The notes: generated by a model not told the origin, from the sequence alone. A stretch of DNA of 43,865 bases from Limosilactobacillus alvi (GCF_016900115.1 NZ_JACJJQ010000014.1:1-43865), one strand, 5' to 3'; positions 6,929-15,539 are shown, counted from the first letter of the stretch. A program made the numbers and translations.

Positions 6929-7927
6929 ATGAAAATTATTGCTTATGGAATTCGCAAAGATGAAAAACCTTATGTTGCAAAATGGCAAGCGGAACATCCT
7001 GAAGTTGAAGTAAAGATTGTCGAAGACTTACTCCTTGATGAAACAGTTAACTTAGCGCAAGGATTTGATGGGGTAGTTGCTTTCCAACAGGCTCCGTATA
7101 CTGATAACGTTTTGGCAACCTTAGCAGGTTATGGAATTCATTATCTATCCTTACGCAATGTCGGGGTTGATAACTTAAATCCTGTCGCCGTGAAAGCAAA
7201 CAAGATTAAGGTAACAAATGTGCCAGTATATTCACCAGCAGCAATTGCAGAATTCTCGGTTACTCAGTTATTGAATCTTTTACGGCGAACGAAAGAATAC
7301 TTCCATAAGTTTGAACGGCATGATTACCGGTGGGCACCAGAAATTTCTCATGAATTAAACCAACAAGTGGTTGGGGTGATTGGTACTGGACACATCGGCC
7401 GGGTAGCAATTAACATTTATAAAGGTTTTGGGGCTAAAGTGATTGCTTATGATAAATTCCATAACCCAGAACTAGAAGCGGAAGGCCTTTATGTTGATAG
7501 CCTAGATGAACTTTATGCTCAAGCAACGGTAATTACTTTGCATATTCCATTGTTCCCAGAAACGGAACACATGCTTGATCAAGCTGCCTTCGCGAAGATG
7601 AACGATGGGGTATATATCATCAATGCTTCTCGGGGACCGCTGATTGATGAAACTGCCTTAATTGAAGCTTTAGATTCGGGTAAGGTTGCTGGGGCAGCCT
7701 TAGATGTTCTCGAAGATGAAACTAAGGTTTTCAACCATGACATGGCAGGAAAAAATATGGATTATCCAGAATTTTGGAATCTCGATAGCCGGGAAAATGT
7801 TTTAATCTCCCCTCATACGGCCTTCTACACTGATGTTGCGGTAATGAATATGGTTAAGCAAAGTTTTGATGCTAATCTTGAATTAATTCAAACTGGCAAC
7901 TCAGAAAAGGAAGTTAGTTTTGACTAA
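6929..7927 (+). CDS. ldhD: D-lactate dehydrogenase
   Basis: This 332-aa NAD-dependent D-2-hydroxyacid dehydrogenase reduces pyruvate to D-lactate at the end of fermentation. The catalytic residues fall at the canonical positions of the well-studied lactobacillar enzyme: Arg235 (NASRGP), Glu264 (LEDET) and His296 (SPHTAF). The Rossmann loop is GVIGTGHIG (149-157), with Asp175 (AYDKF) giving NAD specificity. The ATG at 6929 has TTGGAGG (6913-6919) upstream. It is monocistronic with its own terminator. A hydroxyisocaproate dehydrogenase is a close alternative, but position-by-position agreement favours D-LDH. Confidence 0.93.
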   Translation: MKIIAYGIRKDEKPYVAKWQAEHPEVEVKIVEDLLLDETVNLAQGFDGVVAFQQAPYTDNVLATLAGYGIHYLSLRNVGVDNLNPVAVKANKIKVTNVPVYSPAAIAEFSVTQLLNLLRRTKEYFHKFERHDYRWAPEISHELNQQVVGVIGTGHIGRVAINIYKGFGAKVIAYDKFHNPELEAEGLYVDSLDELYAQATVITLHIPLFPETEHMLDQAAFAKMNDGVYIINASRGPLIDETALIEALDSGKVAGAALDVLEDETKVFNHDMAGKNMDYPEFWNLDSRENVLISPHTAFYTDVAVMNMVKQSFDANLELIQTGNSEKEVSFD

Positions 7928-7941
7928 ATTCAGATAATTTC

Positions 7942-7973
7942 AAAGGGAAGGGCTTGCCTTCCCTTTTCTTTTT
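7942..7973 (+). terminator. Terminator of ldhD
   Basis: AAAGGGAAGG / CCTTCCCTTT stem with a 5-nt loop and a T-rich tail. The 3' arm also carries the -35 of the rpsB promoter. Confidence 0.9.
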
Positions 7974-7982
7974 CGGTATACT
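7954..7982 (+). promoter_or_regulatory. rpsB promoter nested in the ldhD terminator
   Basis: -35 TTGCCT (7954-7959), exactly 17 bp, -10 TATACT (7977-7982). The -35 lies in the loop and 3' arm of the upstream terminator. The resulting leader is about 105 nt, long enough for an autogenous S2 control site, but no known motif was identified in it. Confidence 0.65.
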
Positions 7983-8096
7983 AATTAACGGTGCAAAAAG
8001 CACAATTCACACTCGTCTTGATGGTTGAGGAAGTGCCTATGGGTACCCCAATCAGAAGAGAGGCGGGGAGGAAAAAACTATTTGGAGGTATTATTC

Positions 8097-8876
8097 ATGT
8101 CTGTAGTTAGCATGAAGCAATTGCTTGAAGCCGGTGTCCACTTTGGTCACCAAACCCGTCGTTGGAACCCAAAGATGAAGCCATTCATCTTTACTGAACG
8201 GAACGGGATTTACATCATTGACCTACAAAAGACGGTTAAGATGATTGACCACGCTTACAATTACGTTAAGGATGTTGCCGCTAATGGTGGGGTTGTTCTT
8301 TTCGTTGGTACGAAGAAGCAAGCACAAGATTCAATCGAAGAAGAAGCGGTTCGGGCTGGTCAATACTTCGTTAACCACCGTTGGCTTGGTGGTACTTTGA
8401 CCAACTGGAAGACGATTCAATCCCGGATTAGCCGTTTGAAGCAACTTAAGAAGATGGCTGAAGATGGTACTTTTGATCGTCTTCCTAAGAAGGAAGTTGC
8501 TGTTTTGACTAAGCAACGTGAAAAGCTTGAACGGTTCCTTGGCGGGATTGAAGATATGCCACGGATCCCAGATGTTCTTTACATCGTGGACCCACACAAG
8601 GAACAAATCGCTGTTAAGGAAGCTCAAAAGTTGAACATTCCAATCGTTGCGATGGTAGATACCAACACTGATCCAGATGACATCGATGTTATCATCCCAT
8701 CAAACGATGATGCTATCCGTGCGGTTCGTTTGATTACGTCTACGATTGCTGATGCCGTAATTGAAGGTAAGCAAGGTCAAGACGATGCTCAATCTGAAGA
8801 AGCACCGGCAGAAGACGCTGAAGTTACTGAAGATTCTTTGAAGGATCTTAAGGACAGTGTTGAAGGCAACAACTAA
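8097..8876 (+). CDS. rpsB: 30S ribosomal protein S2
   Basis: The 259-aa S2 begins [30 protein letters not shown], the typical N-terminus, and carries the signature regions [19 protein letters not shown] and PDVLYIVDP...[14 protein letters not shown]. The C-terminal 35 residues are a low-complexity acidic tail ([14 protein letters not shown]), common in lactobacilli. The ATG at 8097 has TTTGGAGG 8 bp upstream; the open frame continues further upstream, but that part is the leader. It is first in the rpsB-tsf cluster, with an intercistronic terminator between them. Confidence 0.98.
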   Translation: MSVVSMKQLLEAGVHFGHQTRRWNPKMKPFIFTERNGIYIIDLQKTVKMIDHAYNYVKDVAANGGVVLFVGTKKQAQDSIEEEAVRAGQYFVNHRWLGGTLTNWKTIQSRISRLKQLKKMAEDGTFDRLPKKEVAVLTKQREKLERFLGGIEDMPRIPDVLYIVDPHKEQIAVKEAQKLNIPIVAMVDTNTDPDDIDVIIPSNDDAIRAVRLITSTIADAVIEGKQGQDDAQSEEAPAEDAEVTEDSLKDLKDSVEGNN

Positions 8877-8893
8877 AAATAGTTAATGCTTGG

Positions 8894-8942
8894 GCTGTTT
8901 TGCAGTTAGACCAGGAAGGCCTGAGTGCAAAACAGCTTTTTT
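8894..8942 (+). terminator. Intercistronic terminator/attenuator rpsB-tsf
   Basis: GCTGTTTTGCA (8894-8904) pairs with TGCAAAACAGC (8926-8936), followed by six T. As no clear promoter was seen before tsf, partial read-through probably sets the ratio of EF-Ts to S2. Confidence 0.85.
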
Positions 8943-8972
8943 GAAATTTAAAAAATTTAAGGAGAGATACTC

Positions 8973-9848
8973 ATGGCAATTAGCGCAAAGCAAGTTATGG
9001 AATTACGGAAGAAGTCTGGTGCCGGAATTATGGACGCCAAGAAGGCATTAGTTGCTAGTGATGGTGACATGGATAAGGCAATGGATTTTCTTCGTGAAAA
9101 GGGGATCGCAAAGGCTGCTAAGAAGAGCGACCGGATTGCTGCTGAAGGGTTAACTGATATTGAAGTTGCTGGGAATACAGCAGCAATTGTTGAATTGAAC
9201 TCTGAAACTGACTTTGTGGCTGCTTCTGATCCATTCAAGGCTGCCTTGAAGGATATCGCCAACTTGCTTGTTGAAAAGCAACCAGCTGATGTTGATGCTG
9301 CATTAGCATTGGAAACTGCTAACGGAACTTTGAAGGATGACTTGATTTCTACCACTCAAAAGACTGGAGAAAAGGTTTCCCTTCGGCGGTTTGCGATCGT
9401 TAACAAGGAAGATGGCGACAGCTTTGGTGCTTACTTACACCAAGGCGGTCGGATTGCGGCTTTAGTTGTCCTGGAAGGCGCTGATGAAACGACGGCCAAG
9501 GACGTTGCAATGCACGTTGCTGCTGTTAACCCAGAATTCATGACGCGGGAAGACGTTTCGGCTGACCGGATTGAACACGAAAAGAAGATCTTTACTGAAG
9601 AAACGCTAAACGAAGGTAAGCCTGAAAAGATCGTACCAAAAATTGTTGAGGGACGTTTAAACAAGTTCTTGTCCCAAATTTGTCTGGCTGATCAAGACTT
9701 TGTTAAGGACCCAGACCAAACGGTTGCTCAATACGTTGCTTCCAAGGGTGGCAAGTTGAAGTCCTTCATCCGTTACGAAGTTGGTGAAGGAATTGAAAAG
9801 AAGGAAACTAACCTTGCCCAAGAAATCAGTGAACAATTAAATAAGTAA
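8973..9848 (+). CDS. tsf: Elongation factor Ts
   Basis: The 291-aa nucleotide-exchange factor for EF-Tu has the N-terminal UBA-like module ([22 protein letters not shown]), the TDFVA motif essential for displacing Mg2+ from EF-Tu (near residue 80), and the two-part core ending [22 protein letters not shown]. The length is usual for Lactobacillales. AAGGAGAG lies 7 bp before the ATG. Placed between two intercistronic hairpins, it is probably transcribed from the rpsB promoter by read-through. Confidence 0.98.
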   Translation: MAISAKQVMELRKKSGAGIMDAKKALVASDGDMDKAMDFLREKGIAKAAKKSDRIAAEGLTDIEVAGNTAAIVELNSETDFVAASDPFKAALKDIANLLVEKQPADVDAALALETANGTLKDDLISTTQKTGEKVSLRRFAIVNKEDGDSFGAYLHQGGRIAALVVLEGADETTAKDVAMHVAAVNPEFMTREDVSADRIEHEKKIFTEETLNEGKPEKIVPKIVEGRLNKFLSQICLADQDFVKDPDQTVAQYVASKGGKLKSFIRYEVGEGIEKKETNLAQEISEQLNK

Positions 9849-9864
9849 TTAGTAATCGTCAGAG

Positions 9865-9901
9865 GGGCGTACTGTACTAAAGGGGCGGTGCGTCCTTTTT
9901 T
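9865..9901 (+). terminator. Intercistronic terminator tsf-pyrH
   Basis: GGGCGTAC (9865-9872) pairs with GTGCGTCC (9888-9895) including two G-T pairs, followed by six T (9896-9901). Confidence 0.7.
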
Positions 9902-9924
9902 GCAAGTAAACCAGGAGGTAAATT

Positions 9925-10650
9925 ATGACGGAATCAGTCAAATACCAACGGATTATTCTTAAATTAAGTGGGGAAGCATTAGCCGGTGATCAAGGCTTTG
10001 GGATTAACCCTCCCGAATTAAAGACGGTTGCCAAGGAACTTAAAGAAGTTCACGACCTTGGAGTGCAAGTTGGGATCGTTGTTGGTGGTGGTAACATGTG
10101 GCGTGGTGTTACCGGTGAAAAACTTGGAATGGAACGGGCACAAGCTGACTATATCGGAATGTTGGCAACTATAATGAATGCTCTTTCTTTACAAGATGCT
10201 TTAGAATTACTTGGCGTTCCAACACGGGTACAAACTTCAATTGAAATGCGGCAAATTGCCGAACCATACATTCGGCGGAAAGCTATTCGGCATTTTGAAA
10301 AGGGGCGCGTTGTAATTTTTGCTGGTGGTACTGGAAGTCCATACTTCTCAACTGATACCACCGCCGCTTTGCGGGCTGCCGAAATTAATGCCGATGCAAT
10401 CCTAATGGCTAAGAACGGGGTCGATGGGGTTTACTCTGCTGATCCTAACAAGGATGCATCAGCTGTTAAGTTTGACCGTTTGACGCATATGGATATTATT
10501 AATAAACAACTTCACGTTATGGATTCAACGGCAAGTTCATTATCAATGGACAATGATATTCCGCTGGTTGTTTTCAACCTTAATACTCCTGGTAACATTT
10601 TGAAGGTTGTTAAGGGTGAAGCAATCGGTACGACGATTGAGGGGGATTAA
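9925..10650 (+). CDS. pyrH: Uridylate kinase (UMP kinase)
   Basis: The 241-aa homohexameric amino-acid-kinase-fold enzyme phosphorylates UMP to UDP in the cytosol. It shows KLSGEALAG (12-20), the glycine-rich [10 protein letters not shown] (51-60), the UMP/ATP site region [23 protein letters not shown] and the C-terminal [18 protein letters not shown] precedes the ATG. It acts downstream of the de novo pyr operon found elsewhere in the window. The next gene, frr, starts 2 bp after its stop, the conserved pyrH-frr pair. Confidence 0.98.
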   Translation: MTESVKYQRIILKLSGEALAGDQGFGINPPELKTVAKELKEVHDLGVQVGIVVGGGNMWRGVTGEKLGMERAQADYIGMLATIMNALSLQDALELLGVPTRVQTSIEMRQIAEPYIRRKAIRHFEKGRVVIFAGGTGSPYFSTDTTAALRAAEINADAILMAKNGVDGVYSADPNKDASAVKFDRLTHMDIINKQLHVMDSTASSLSMDNDIPLVVFNLNTPGNILKVVKGEAIGTTIEGD

Positions 10651-10651
10651 T

Positions 10652-11212
10652 ATGACCGGTAAAGAAATTTTAGCGGAAGCAAAAGAAAAAATGGCGAAGT
10701 CAGGGGAAGCATTAAAGCGGACCTTGGCTGATATTCGGGCTGGTCGAGCAAATGCTAGTTTGTTAAATCCGGTTCAAGTCGAATATTACGGCGCAATGAC
10801 GCCATTGAACCAAGTAGCTTCAATTTCAATTCCAGAAGCACGGCAACTTTTAGTAACGCCTTATGATAAGACTTTGCTTGAAGAGATCGAACGAGCAATT
10901 TATCAATCAAACCTTGGCTTAACGCCTCAAAATGATGGGACAGCTATTCGATTAATTGTTCCACAATTGACAGAAGAGCGGCGGAAAGAGCTGGTTAAAG
11001 AAGTCAAGGCTGAAACCGAAAAGGCAAAGGTTGCTGTTCGGAATGTTCGCCGGGAGGCTATGGATGCTTTGAAGAAAGGCAACAAGGACGGCGATTTCAA
11101 CGATGATGAATTCCACGACCTTGAAAAGAAAGTCCAAACGGAAACCGATGATGGTATTAAGAATCTTGAAGCGATTGCGGCTGAAAAAGAAAAAGAATTG
11201 ATGTCAAATTAG
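10652..11212 (+). CDS. frr: Ribosome recycling factor
   Basis: The 186-aa RRF, with EF-G, splits post-termination ribosomes. Conserved stretches include [30 protein letters not shown]-type (VTPYDKT), [14 protein letters not shown] and [12 protein letters not shown]. The length is the usual 185-187. The ATG at 10652 is preceded by GAGGGGG overlapping the end of pyrH. It is co-transcribed with pyrH and closed by a terminator at 11230. Confidence 0.98.
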   Translation: MTGKEILAEAKEKMAKSGEALKRTLADIRAGRANASLLNPVQVEYYGAMTPLNQVASISIPEARQLLVTPYDKTLLEEIERAIYQSNLGLTPQNDGTAIRLIVPQLTEERRKELVKEVKAETEKAKVAVRNVRREAMDALKKGNKDGDFNDDEFHDLEKKVQTETDDGIKNLEAIAAEKEKELMSN

Positions 11213-11229
11213 GAGTCAGTTTGGTAATG

Positions 11230-11273
11230 AAAAAAGGTAGGTTGAGAGCCATTAGGGTTCTACCTACCTTTTT
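11230..11273 (+). terminator. Terminator of pyrH-frr
   Basis: AAAAAAGGTAGG / CCTACCTTTTT stem with partial further pairing in the loop, then a T-rich tail. Confidence 0.85.
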
Positions 11274-11297
11274 CTTATAGATTAATAAACGATAAAC

Positions 11298-11327
11298 TTG
11301 TCTTGAAAAACTTTACCATGATAAAAT
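11298..11327 (+). promoter_or_regulatory. Candidate promoter for the DUF1801/Ntn hydrolase pair
   Basis: -35 TTGTCT (11298-11303), 18-bp spacer ending TGA, -10 TAAAAT (11322-11327), giving an extended -10 arrangement 31 bp before the ATG. Confidence 0.45.
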
Positions 11328-11358
11328 TATTAGAGATAAGTGAAATGGGGTTTGGGTA

Positions 11359-11730
11359 ATGGATGAAATTGGGCGCTATCTTGAGGAAATCGAAAATCCG
11401 GTTTATCGTGAAAAGTTTCGGCAAATAATGCAATGGGTAAGTGAATATCATGAAGCCTTGGTTGGTCAAATAAAATGGAATCAACCAATGTTTACTGCCC
11501 ATGACACTTTTATTCTTGGCTTTTTTGTGGCGAAGCAACATTTTTCGGTGGGCCCCGAAAAAGTGGTTTTTGAAGAATTTTTACCTACAATTAATGCATT
11601 GAAACTTAAGCACGGTAAAAAAACCTTCCAAGTTAATTTTGAAGCGGAAGTTCCATATGAGCTATTAGGAAGGATCATTGATCGAACTTTGGAATTAAAG
11701 CGAGCGACAACAACTTTTTGGCTACAGTAG
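11359..11730 (+). CDS. DUF1801 family protein (YdhG/frataxin-like)
   Basis: The 123-aa soluble protein has the DUF1801 layout: an N-terminal helical segment (IGRYLEEIENPVYREKFRQIMQWV), the core IKWNQPMFTAHDTFILGFFVAKQHFSVGPE, and a C-terminal PYELLGRIIDRTLELK. The family includes Bacillus YdhG (Fra), a frataxin-like iron chaperone; whether this member binds iron is not shown here. The ATG at 11359 has only a weak G-rich binding site. It precedes the Ntn hydrolase gene by 11 bp, so the two are likely co-transcribed. Confidence 0.75.
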   Translation: MDEIGRYLEEIENPVYREKFRQIMQWVSEYHEALVGQIKWNQPMFTAHDTFILGFFVAKQHFSVGPEKVVFEEFLPTINALKLKHGKKTFQVNFEAEVPYELLGRIIDRTLELKRATTTFWLQ

Positions 11731-11741
11731 GTGGAATTAAG

Positions 11742-12686
11742 ATGTGTACAAGTATTGGTATTGTGACGCAAGATCATTATCATATTTTTGGCCGGACGAT
11801 GGATTGGGATACCTTACGAGTAAGTCCCTTATTTCTCCCACGCAATTTTGAATGGCAAACGATTTATGATCATCGGACCTATCGGAATCGCTATGCTTTA
11901 GTTGGGGGTGGCTTTACAAACCTAAAACGAACGGATGTCAGTGATGGGGTTAATGAAAAAGGATTAATGGTCCAAAAACTAACCTTTGACCATGGTGGCC
12001 AATTAACGGAGGAACGACACGCTGATAAAGTCCAATTAGCAGCGTTTGAGTTAGCCCTTTATCTCTTAGGCCGTTTTGCCTCAATTGCGGATATCGCGGC
12101 GCATTTAGATGAAATCGAATTAATGACTGATACTTATAGTGATGTTAAATTTGGCCACGCGGAACAACATTTTGCCGTAATGGATGCGACCGGTCGGATG
12201 GTGGTAATTGAACCGAGCCAATCACCGTTGAAATTACGGGAAAATCCATTAGGTGTTTTGACGAATCATCCAAATTTTGAGGCGCAACTTCGCAAAATGG
12301 AAGATTATGTTACCTTTACTCCGCAGTTTGAAGCGGGGAGTGTCCCCTTAAATACTTTTCACGTCACAACCGGGCGCTTAAGTGGGAAAAAGACCCCACC
12401 GGGTGCCTATTCTCCGAGCGCGCGCTTTGTTCGTGCGGCCTATATGAAAGAATTTGCGGATCAGCCAACTAATTTAAATACTGGGATTGCAACAACGAGC
12501 CATTTGTTAGATACAGTAACGGTTCCTCAAAGTCGGGGACATCGGCCAACTTTCTCAGTTTACCGATCAATTATGGTTGCAGAAACAAAAACCTACTATT
12601 TCCAAGCTTACTCGCAGTTAGCTATGACTGCTCTCCAATTAACCCCTGAATTAGCTACACAAACGACAGCGCGGGTTTACCAATAA
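11742..12686 (+). CDS. Choloylglycine hydrolase family (bile salt hydrolase / penicillin V acylase-like)
   Basis: This 314-aa Ntn hydrolase exposes Cys2 (MCTS) as nucleophile after methionine removal. Residues corresponding to the known catalytic set fall at the canonical numbers: Cys2, Arg18, Asp21 (GRTMDW), Asn175 (LTNHPNF) and Arg228 (SPSARFV). The Asn at position 82 of classical bile salt hydrolases is replaced (LTFDHGG), so the substrate may be bile salts, penicillin V or an acyl-homoserine-like amide; the enzyme class is firm, the substrate is not. The ATG at 11742 is fixed by the required Met-Cys start, with AGGTGG upstream. There is no signal peptide. A terminator follows at 12699. 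Confidence 0.88.
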   Translation: MCTSIGIVTQDHYHIFGRTMDWDTLRVSPLFLPRNFEWQTIYDHRTYRNRYALVGGGFTNLKRTDVSDGVNEKGLMVQKLTFDHGGQLTEERHADKVQLAAFELALYLLGRFASIADIAAHLDEIELMTDTYSDVKFGHAEQHFAVMDATGRMVVIEPSQSPLKLRENPLGVLTNHPNFEAQLRKMEDYVTFTPQFEAGSVPLNTFHVTTGRLSGKKTPPGAYSPSARFVRAAYMKEFADQPTNLNTGIATTSHLLDTVTVPQSRGHRPTFSVYRSIMVAETKTYYFQAYSQLAMTALQLTPELATQTTARVYQ

Positions 12687-12698
12687 AAAAGCGAGGCC

Positions 12699-12738
12699 GA
12701 GGCCGGAAAAAACTCATGTTTCTTTCCGGCCTCCCTCT
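12699..12738 (+). terminator. Terminator of the Ntn hydrolase gene
   Basis: GAGGCCGGAAA (12699-12709) / TTTCCGGCCTC (12723-12733). It resembles the terminal hairpins of repeats A and B (GGCCGGGAAGAAA type). Confidence 0.8.
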
Positions 12739-12851
12739 TTCCTACGATTAGTCAAGGATTAAGTATCAAAAATGAGAGTATACTAAAAATACCTGATTCA
12801 AATAGTGATTTAAAAATCATGACAATGTGATATAATCAAATTGTGAGATAT

Positions 12852-13175
12852 TTATATCTTCACAAGGGACTTCGAGTTCGTATACCGATAATGGTATTTA
12901 TATTTGATATGGTGCTTTATCATGGATAAAAGACATTTGAGGGCTTTATTCATACAAGCGACCATGGCGACCTTATTCTGTTTGGAATAAGGTCGTTTTT
13001 CTTTAAGGTAATAATAATAATCGACAATGTGATTAGGACAAGTGTGTTGATGGCGAATCATATTGCCAACCGCAAAATATAAAAGTTTACGGGCAATGAG
13101 ATTCCGCTGTTTATTAATGTGATCTAGATGGCCACCTTGACTGGATTGATAACACCGAATATCAAACTGTGTAAT
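12852..13175 (-). pseudogene. IS110-family transposase, C-terminal remnant
   Basis: This 108-codon open frame on the minus strand encodes the end of an IS110/IS1111-type DEDD transposase: ...FDIRCYQSSQGGHLDHINKQRN, then KLLYFAVGNMIRHQH, CPNHIVDYYYYLK, and KVAMVACMNKALKCLLSMI, matching the C-terminal transposase_20 region. An in-frame stop (13176-13178) cuts it from any upstream part, and the N-terminal DEDD catalytic domain is absent. Inverted repeats near 12866-12887 and 13182-13204 bracket it. It is non-functional as a transposase. The family call rests on recalled C-terminal patterns. Confidence 0.75.
12866..12887 (+). repeat. Inverted repeat arm, left of the IS110 remnant
   Basis: GGGACTTCGAGTTCGTATACC here is mirrored by the complement of 13182-13204 (GGAACTACGAGTTCGTGTATAGG) with a few mismatches. 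A shorter third match, GGGACTTCAAGT, is on the complement of 13261-13272. Confidence 0.6.
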
Positions 13176-13181
13176 TCATTT

Positions 13182-13204
13182 CCTATACACGAACTCGTAG
13201 TTCC
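13182..13204 (-). repeat. Inverted repeat arm, right of the IS110 remnant
   Basis: Its complement matches 12866-12887 around a shared CGAGTTCGT core. The 847-bp gap 12687-13533 otherwise holds the terminator, the IS110 remnant and repeat copy B; no other gene was recognised in it. Confidence 0.6.
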
Positions 13205-13314
13205 ACAACCTTAAAGCAAACTATCAAAGCTCAGATAGCGGAAGTCATTTTTTAATCCGGACTTGAAGTCCCTGAACCTATGAACGACTTTAGCTCGATC
13301 TTTAGGGTAACAAA

Positions 13315-13495
13315 GAGGTTGGGGAAAAAGCTCCTTGACGGCCTGTTTGGGATAAGAAGGACGAAGGTTGATTCATCAGAATCGGCCTTTCGTTCGCACT
13401 TATCCACTAAGGCCGTGCTTTTGGACCTTAGTTACTGAGTAACATTCGGAGATGCAAAAAAGGCCGGGAAGAAACAAAAAGTCTCTTCCCAACCT
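13315..13495. repeat. Structured dispersed repeat, copy B (short form)
   Basis: It aligns with copy A from GAGGTTGGGGAAAAAGCTCC onward. It keeps stems GGATAAG (13350-13356)/CTTATCC (13399-13405), GAAGGTTGATTC/GAATCGGCCTTTC, CTAAGG (13407-13412)/CCTTAG (13426-13431), the palindrome GTTACTGAGTAAC and the end hairpin. Relative to copy A about 95 nt are missing inside the CTAAGG/CCTTAG stem. The extreme ends GAGGTTGGG (13315-13323) and CCCAACCTC are perfect inverted repeats that compete with the terminal hairpin. Confidence 0.75.
13456..13495 (-). terminator. Terminator of scrA (within repeat B)
   Basis: On the minus strand AGGTTGGGAAGA pairs with TCTTCCCGGCCT (one G-T pair) and is followed by TTTTTT. 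It lies 40 bp beyond the scrA stop. Confidence 0.85.
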
Positions 13496-13533
13496 CTAAT
13501 CTTAGGTTGTTTATTATATTTTAGCAGAAGATG

Positions 13534-15441
13534 TTATTTAGCTACTTCTATCAATTGGTCACCATGATTTACTTTGCCATCAGCAAGGCGTTTAACATCC
13601 TTGTAGTCATTTGAATTGGTAATTACGACCATAACTGTGGTATCGTAACCGGCAGCTTTAACAGCGTCAAGATCAATTGTTCCAAGTTTGTCACCAGCTT
13701 TGACTTGCTGTCCCTGGGAAACTTCGCTAGTAAAGTGTTCTCCCTTCAAGTTAACCGTATCAAGGCCAACGTGGATTAGGACTTCAGCACCGTTATCGGA
13801 AGTTAAACCATAAGCGTGTTTAGTTTCGTAAGCAACCGTGATGGTCCCGTCAACTGGAGCATAAATTGTTCCATCAGAAGGGAGAACAGCAGCCCCGTCA
13901 CCCATCATCTTTTGAGAGAAAACTTCATCGTTGACTTGGCTTAAATCTTCAGCCGTTCCAGTAACTGGACTAGCGATAGTAGCAGATTCAGTCGTTACTG
14001 CAGTATTCAAATCTTTTTCAGTAACGGTAGTAGTAGAAGAAACCGCTGGGTTGACTAATGCATTGTGTGACTTTCCGTAAAGGTAGGTAACCGTAAAGGC
14101 AATTGCAAAACTTACTAATTCACAAGCTAAGTACAGCGGGATTGAATGAGCATCGATTGAAAGGAAACCGATGAATCCGGCGGAACCCATGGAGACTGCA
14201 ATAACATGGAAGAGACCAGCTAAAGTTGCGGCAACACAGGAACCAATTAAAGCACAGAAGAATGGAAATTTCAATTTTAAGTTAACCCCGAAGAGGGCTG
14301 GTTCCGTAATCCCAAGTAATGCAGAAACGGCGGCGGAACTTGAAAGTCCCTTCATCTTATGATCCTTGGTTAAGAAGTAAACGGCCGTAGTGGCAGCCCC
14401 CTGGGCAACGTTTGCCATTGAAGCGACGACGAAAATGAAGTCACCAGCACCTTTCCCAGCCTTGAAGGCCGAGATAAGTTGCGTTTCGATGGCTGGGAAA
14501 CTTTGATGTAACCCGGTTAACACAATTGGGGAGTAAACCGCTCCGAAAATTCCCGTTCCAACAAAGCCAAGGGTGTTGTAAATCCAAACGATGGCGTCTG
14601 TAATCCAGTTAGATAACTCTTTCATTACTGGCCCAACAATTACGAAAGTTAAAAAACCAGTTAAGAGGACGGAAATTAGTGGTGTGAAAGTAAAGTCAAC
14701 CGCTGATGGTAACTTCTTGTGTAACCATTTTTCAAAGATTGAAAGCAAGTAGACAGCTGCTAAAGCCGGGATAACTTGGTTTGTGTAAGATTGGATAGCA
14801 ATGTGTAAACCAAAGATACTCCAAGTACCACCTTCCGCCAAGGCAGGAGCGGTCATCATCATACCGACAACGGCCCCTAAGAACTGGTTAGCTCCGAACC
14901 GTTTTGCTCCAGAAATCCCTACTAAGATTGGTAAGAAAACATATGGAGCGGCAGACATTACGTTAACCATTTCTTCAAGTCCCTTAATTTGTGGGAACAT
15001 TTGAATGATTGATTTTGATCCAAAAAGATCAGTCGCTGTTAACACGTTGTTCAAGGCCATTAAAAGACCACCGGCAACTAAGGCAGGAATTAACGGAACA
15101 AAAATATCAGATAATAGCTTAATGAAGGCCATCACCGGGTTGAACTTTTCATTCTTAGCAGCGATCTGCTTCAAATCATCCGTTGAAACTTCCTGCAAAC
15201 CAGTTTGTTTAATTAGCTCATCGTAAACGTTATTAACGTCTCCCGGACCAATAATAACTTGATATTGACCGTTAACCTTGAAGGTCCCTTTAACGCCATC
15301 GTTAGCGTCAAGAGCTGCTTGATCAACCTTGGTGTCATCCTTCAGCACTAACCGAAGCCGAGTTGCACAGTGGGCCGCTGCCACCATGTTATCTTTTCCG
15401 ATCGCTTTTATAACGTCGGTAGCCACTTGCTTGTGATTCAT
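13534..15441 (-). CDS. scrA: Sucrose-type PTS permease, EIIBCA
   Basis: The 635-aa three-domain PTS protein imports sucrose as sucrose-6-phosphate. It has EIIB at residues 1-85 with phospho-Cys25 ([10 protein letters not shown]), a multi-pass EIIC (about 105-455) of the glucose/sucrose superfamily with [12 protein letters not shown], and a C-terminal glucose-type EIIA (about 490-635) with phospho-His557 (LIHVGLDTV). Sucrose specificity is inferred from divergent linkage to sucrose-6-phosphate hydrolase; beta-glucoside or trehalose EIIs share the architecture. AAGGAGG precedes the ATG. The shared intergenic region has LacI-type palindromes and a cre-like site. Confidence 0.88.
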   Translation of the reverse strand: MNHKQVATDVIKAIGKDNMVAAAHCATRLRLVLKDDTKVDQAALDANDGVKGTFKVNGQYQVIIGPGDVNNVYDELIKQTGLQEVSTDDLKQIAAKNEKFNPVMAFIKLLSDIFVPLIPALVAGGLLMALNNVLTATDLFGSKSIIQMFPQIKGLEEMVNVMSAAPYVFLPILVGISGAKRFGANQFLGAVVGMMMTAPALAEGGTWSIFGLHIAIQSYTNQVIPALAAVYLLSIFEKWLHKKLPSAVDFTFTPLISVLLTGFLTFVIVGPVMKELSNWITDAIVWIYNTLGFVGTGIFGAVYSPIVLTGLHQSFPAIETQLISAFKAGKGAGDFIFVVASMANVAQGAATTAVYFLTKDHKMKGLSSSAAVSALLGITEPALFGVNLKLKFPFFCALIGSCVAATLAGLFHVIAVSMGSAGFIGFLSIDAHSIPLYLACELVSFAIAFTVTYLYGKSHNALVNPAVSSTTTVTEKDLNTAVTTESATIASPVTGTAEDLSQVNDEVFSQKMMGDGAAVLPSDGTIYAPVDGTITVAYETKHAYGLTSDNGAEVLIHVGLDTVNLKGEHFTSEVSQGQQVKAGDKLGTIDLDAVKAAGYDTTVMVVITNSNDYKDVKRLADGKVNHGDQLIEVAK

Positions 15442-15475
15442 GCTGTAAACCTCCTTAAATGTATTGTATTACAAA

Positions 15476-15495
15476 TGTGAAAACGCTTTATTCGG
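15476..15495 (-). promoter_or_regulatory. Possible cre (CcpA) site upstream of scrA
   Basis: The complement reads AATAAAGCGTTTTCACA, which keeps the AAGCGTTTTCA core of a catabolite-response element but lacks the leading TG. It lies between the scrA -10 region and its binding site, where bound CcpA would block transcription. Confidence 0.4.
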
Positions 15496-15525
15496 TATAT
15501 ATAATACTCGGATTTTGCCTAATGT

Positions 15526-15539
15526 CAACCGATTGATAA
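15526..15539. promoter_or_regulatory. LacI-type operator 1 (scrA side)
   Basis: TCAACCGATTGA (15525-15536) is a near-perfect palindrome with a central CG, typical of LacI-family operators. Read on the minus strand it runs into TTGACA, the probable scrA -35, so a bound repressor would cover the promoter. The regulator gene (scrR-like) is not in the window. Confidence 0.6.

Noticed and set aside
8025-8096. Upstream extension of rpsB
   Set aside because: Those codons are the untranslated leader; the S2 N-terminus and AGGAGG-type site fix the start at 8097.
8957-9355. Long antisense open frame over tsf
   Set aside because: It lies wholly within the conserved EF-Ts gene, has no family resemblance, and reflects codon bias.
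13205-13314. Second transposase fragment on the minus strand (peptide with KVVHRF...KNDFRYLSFDSL)
   Set aside because: It is too short and not convincingly matched to any transposase family I can recall; left unannotated.
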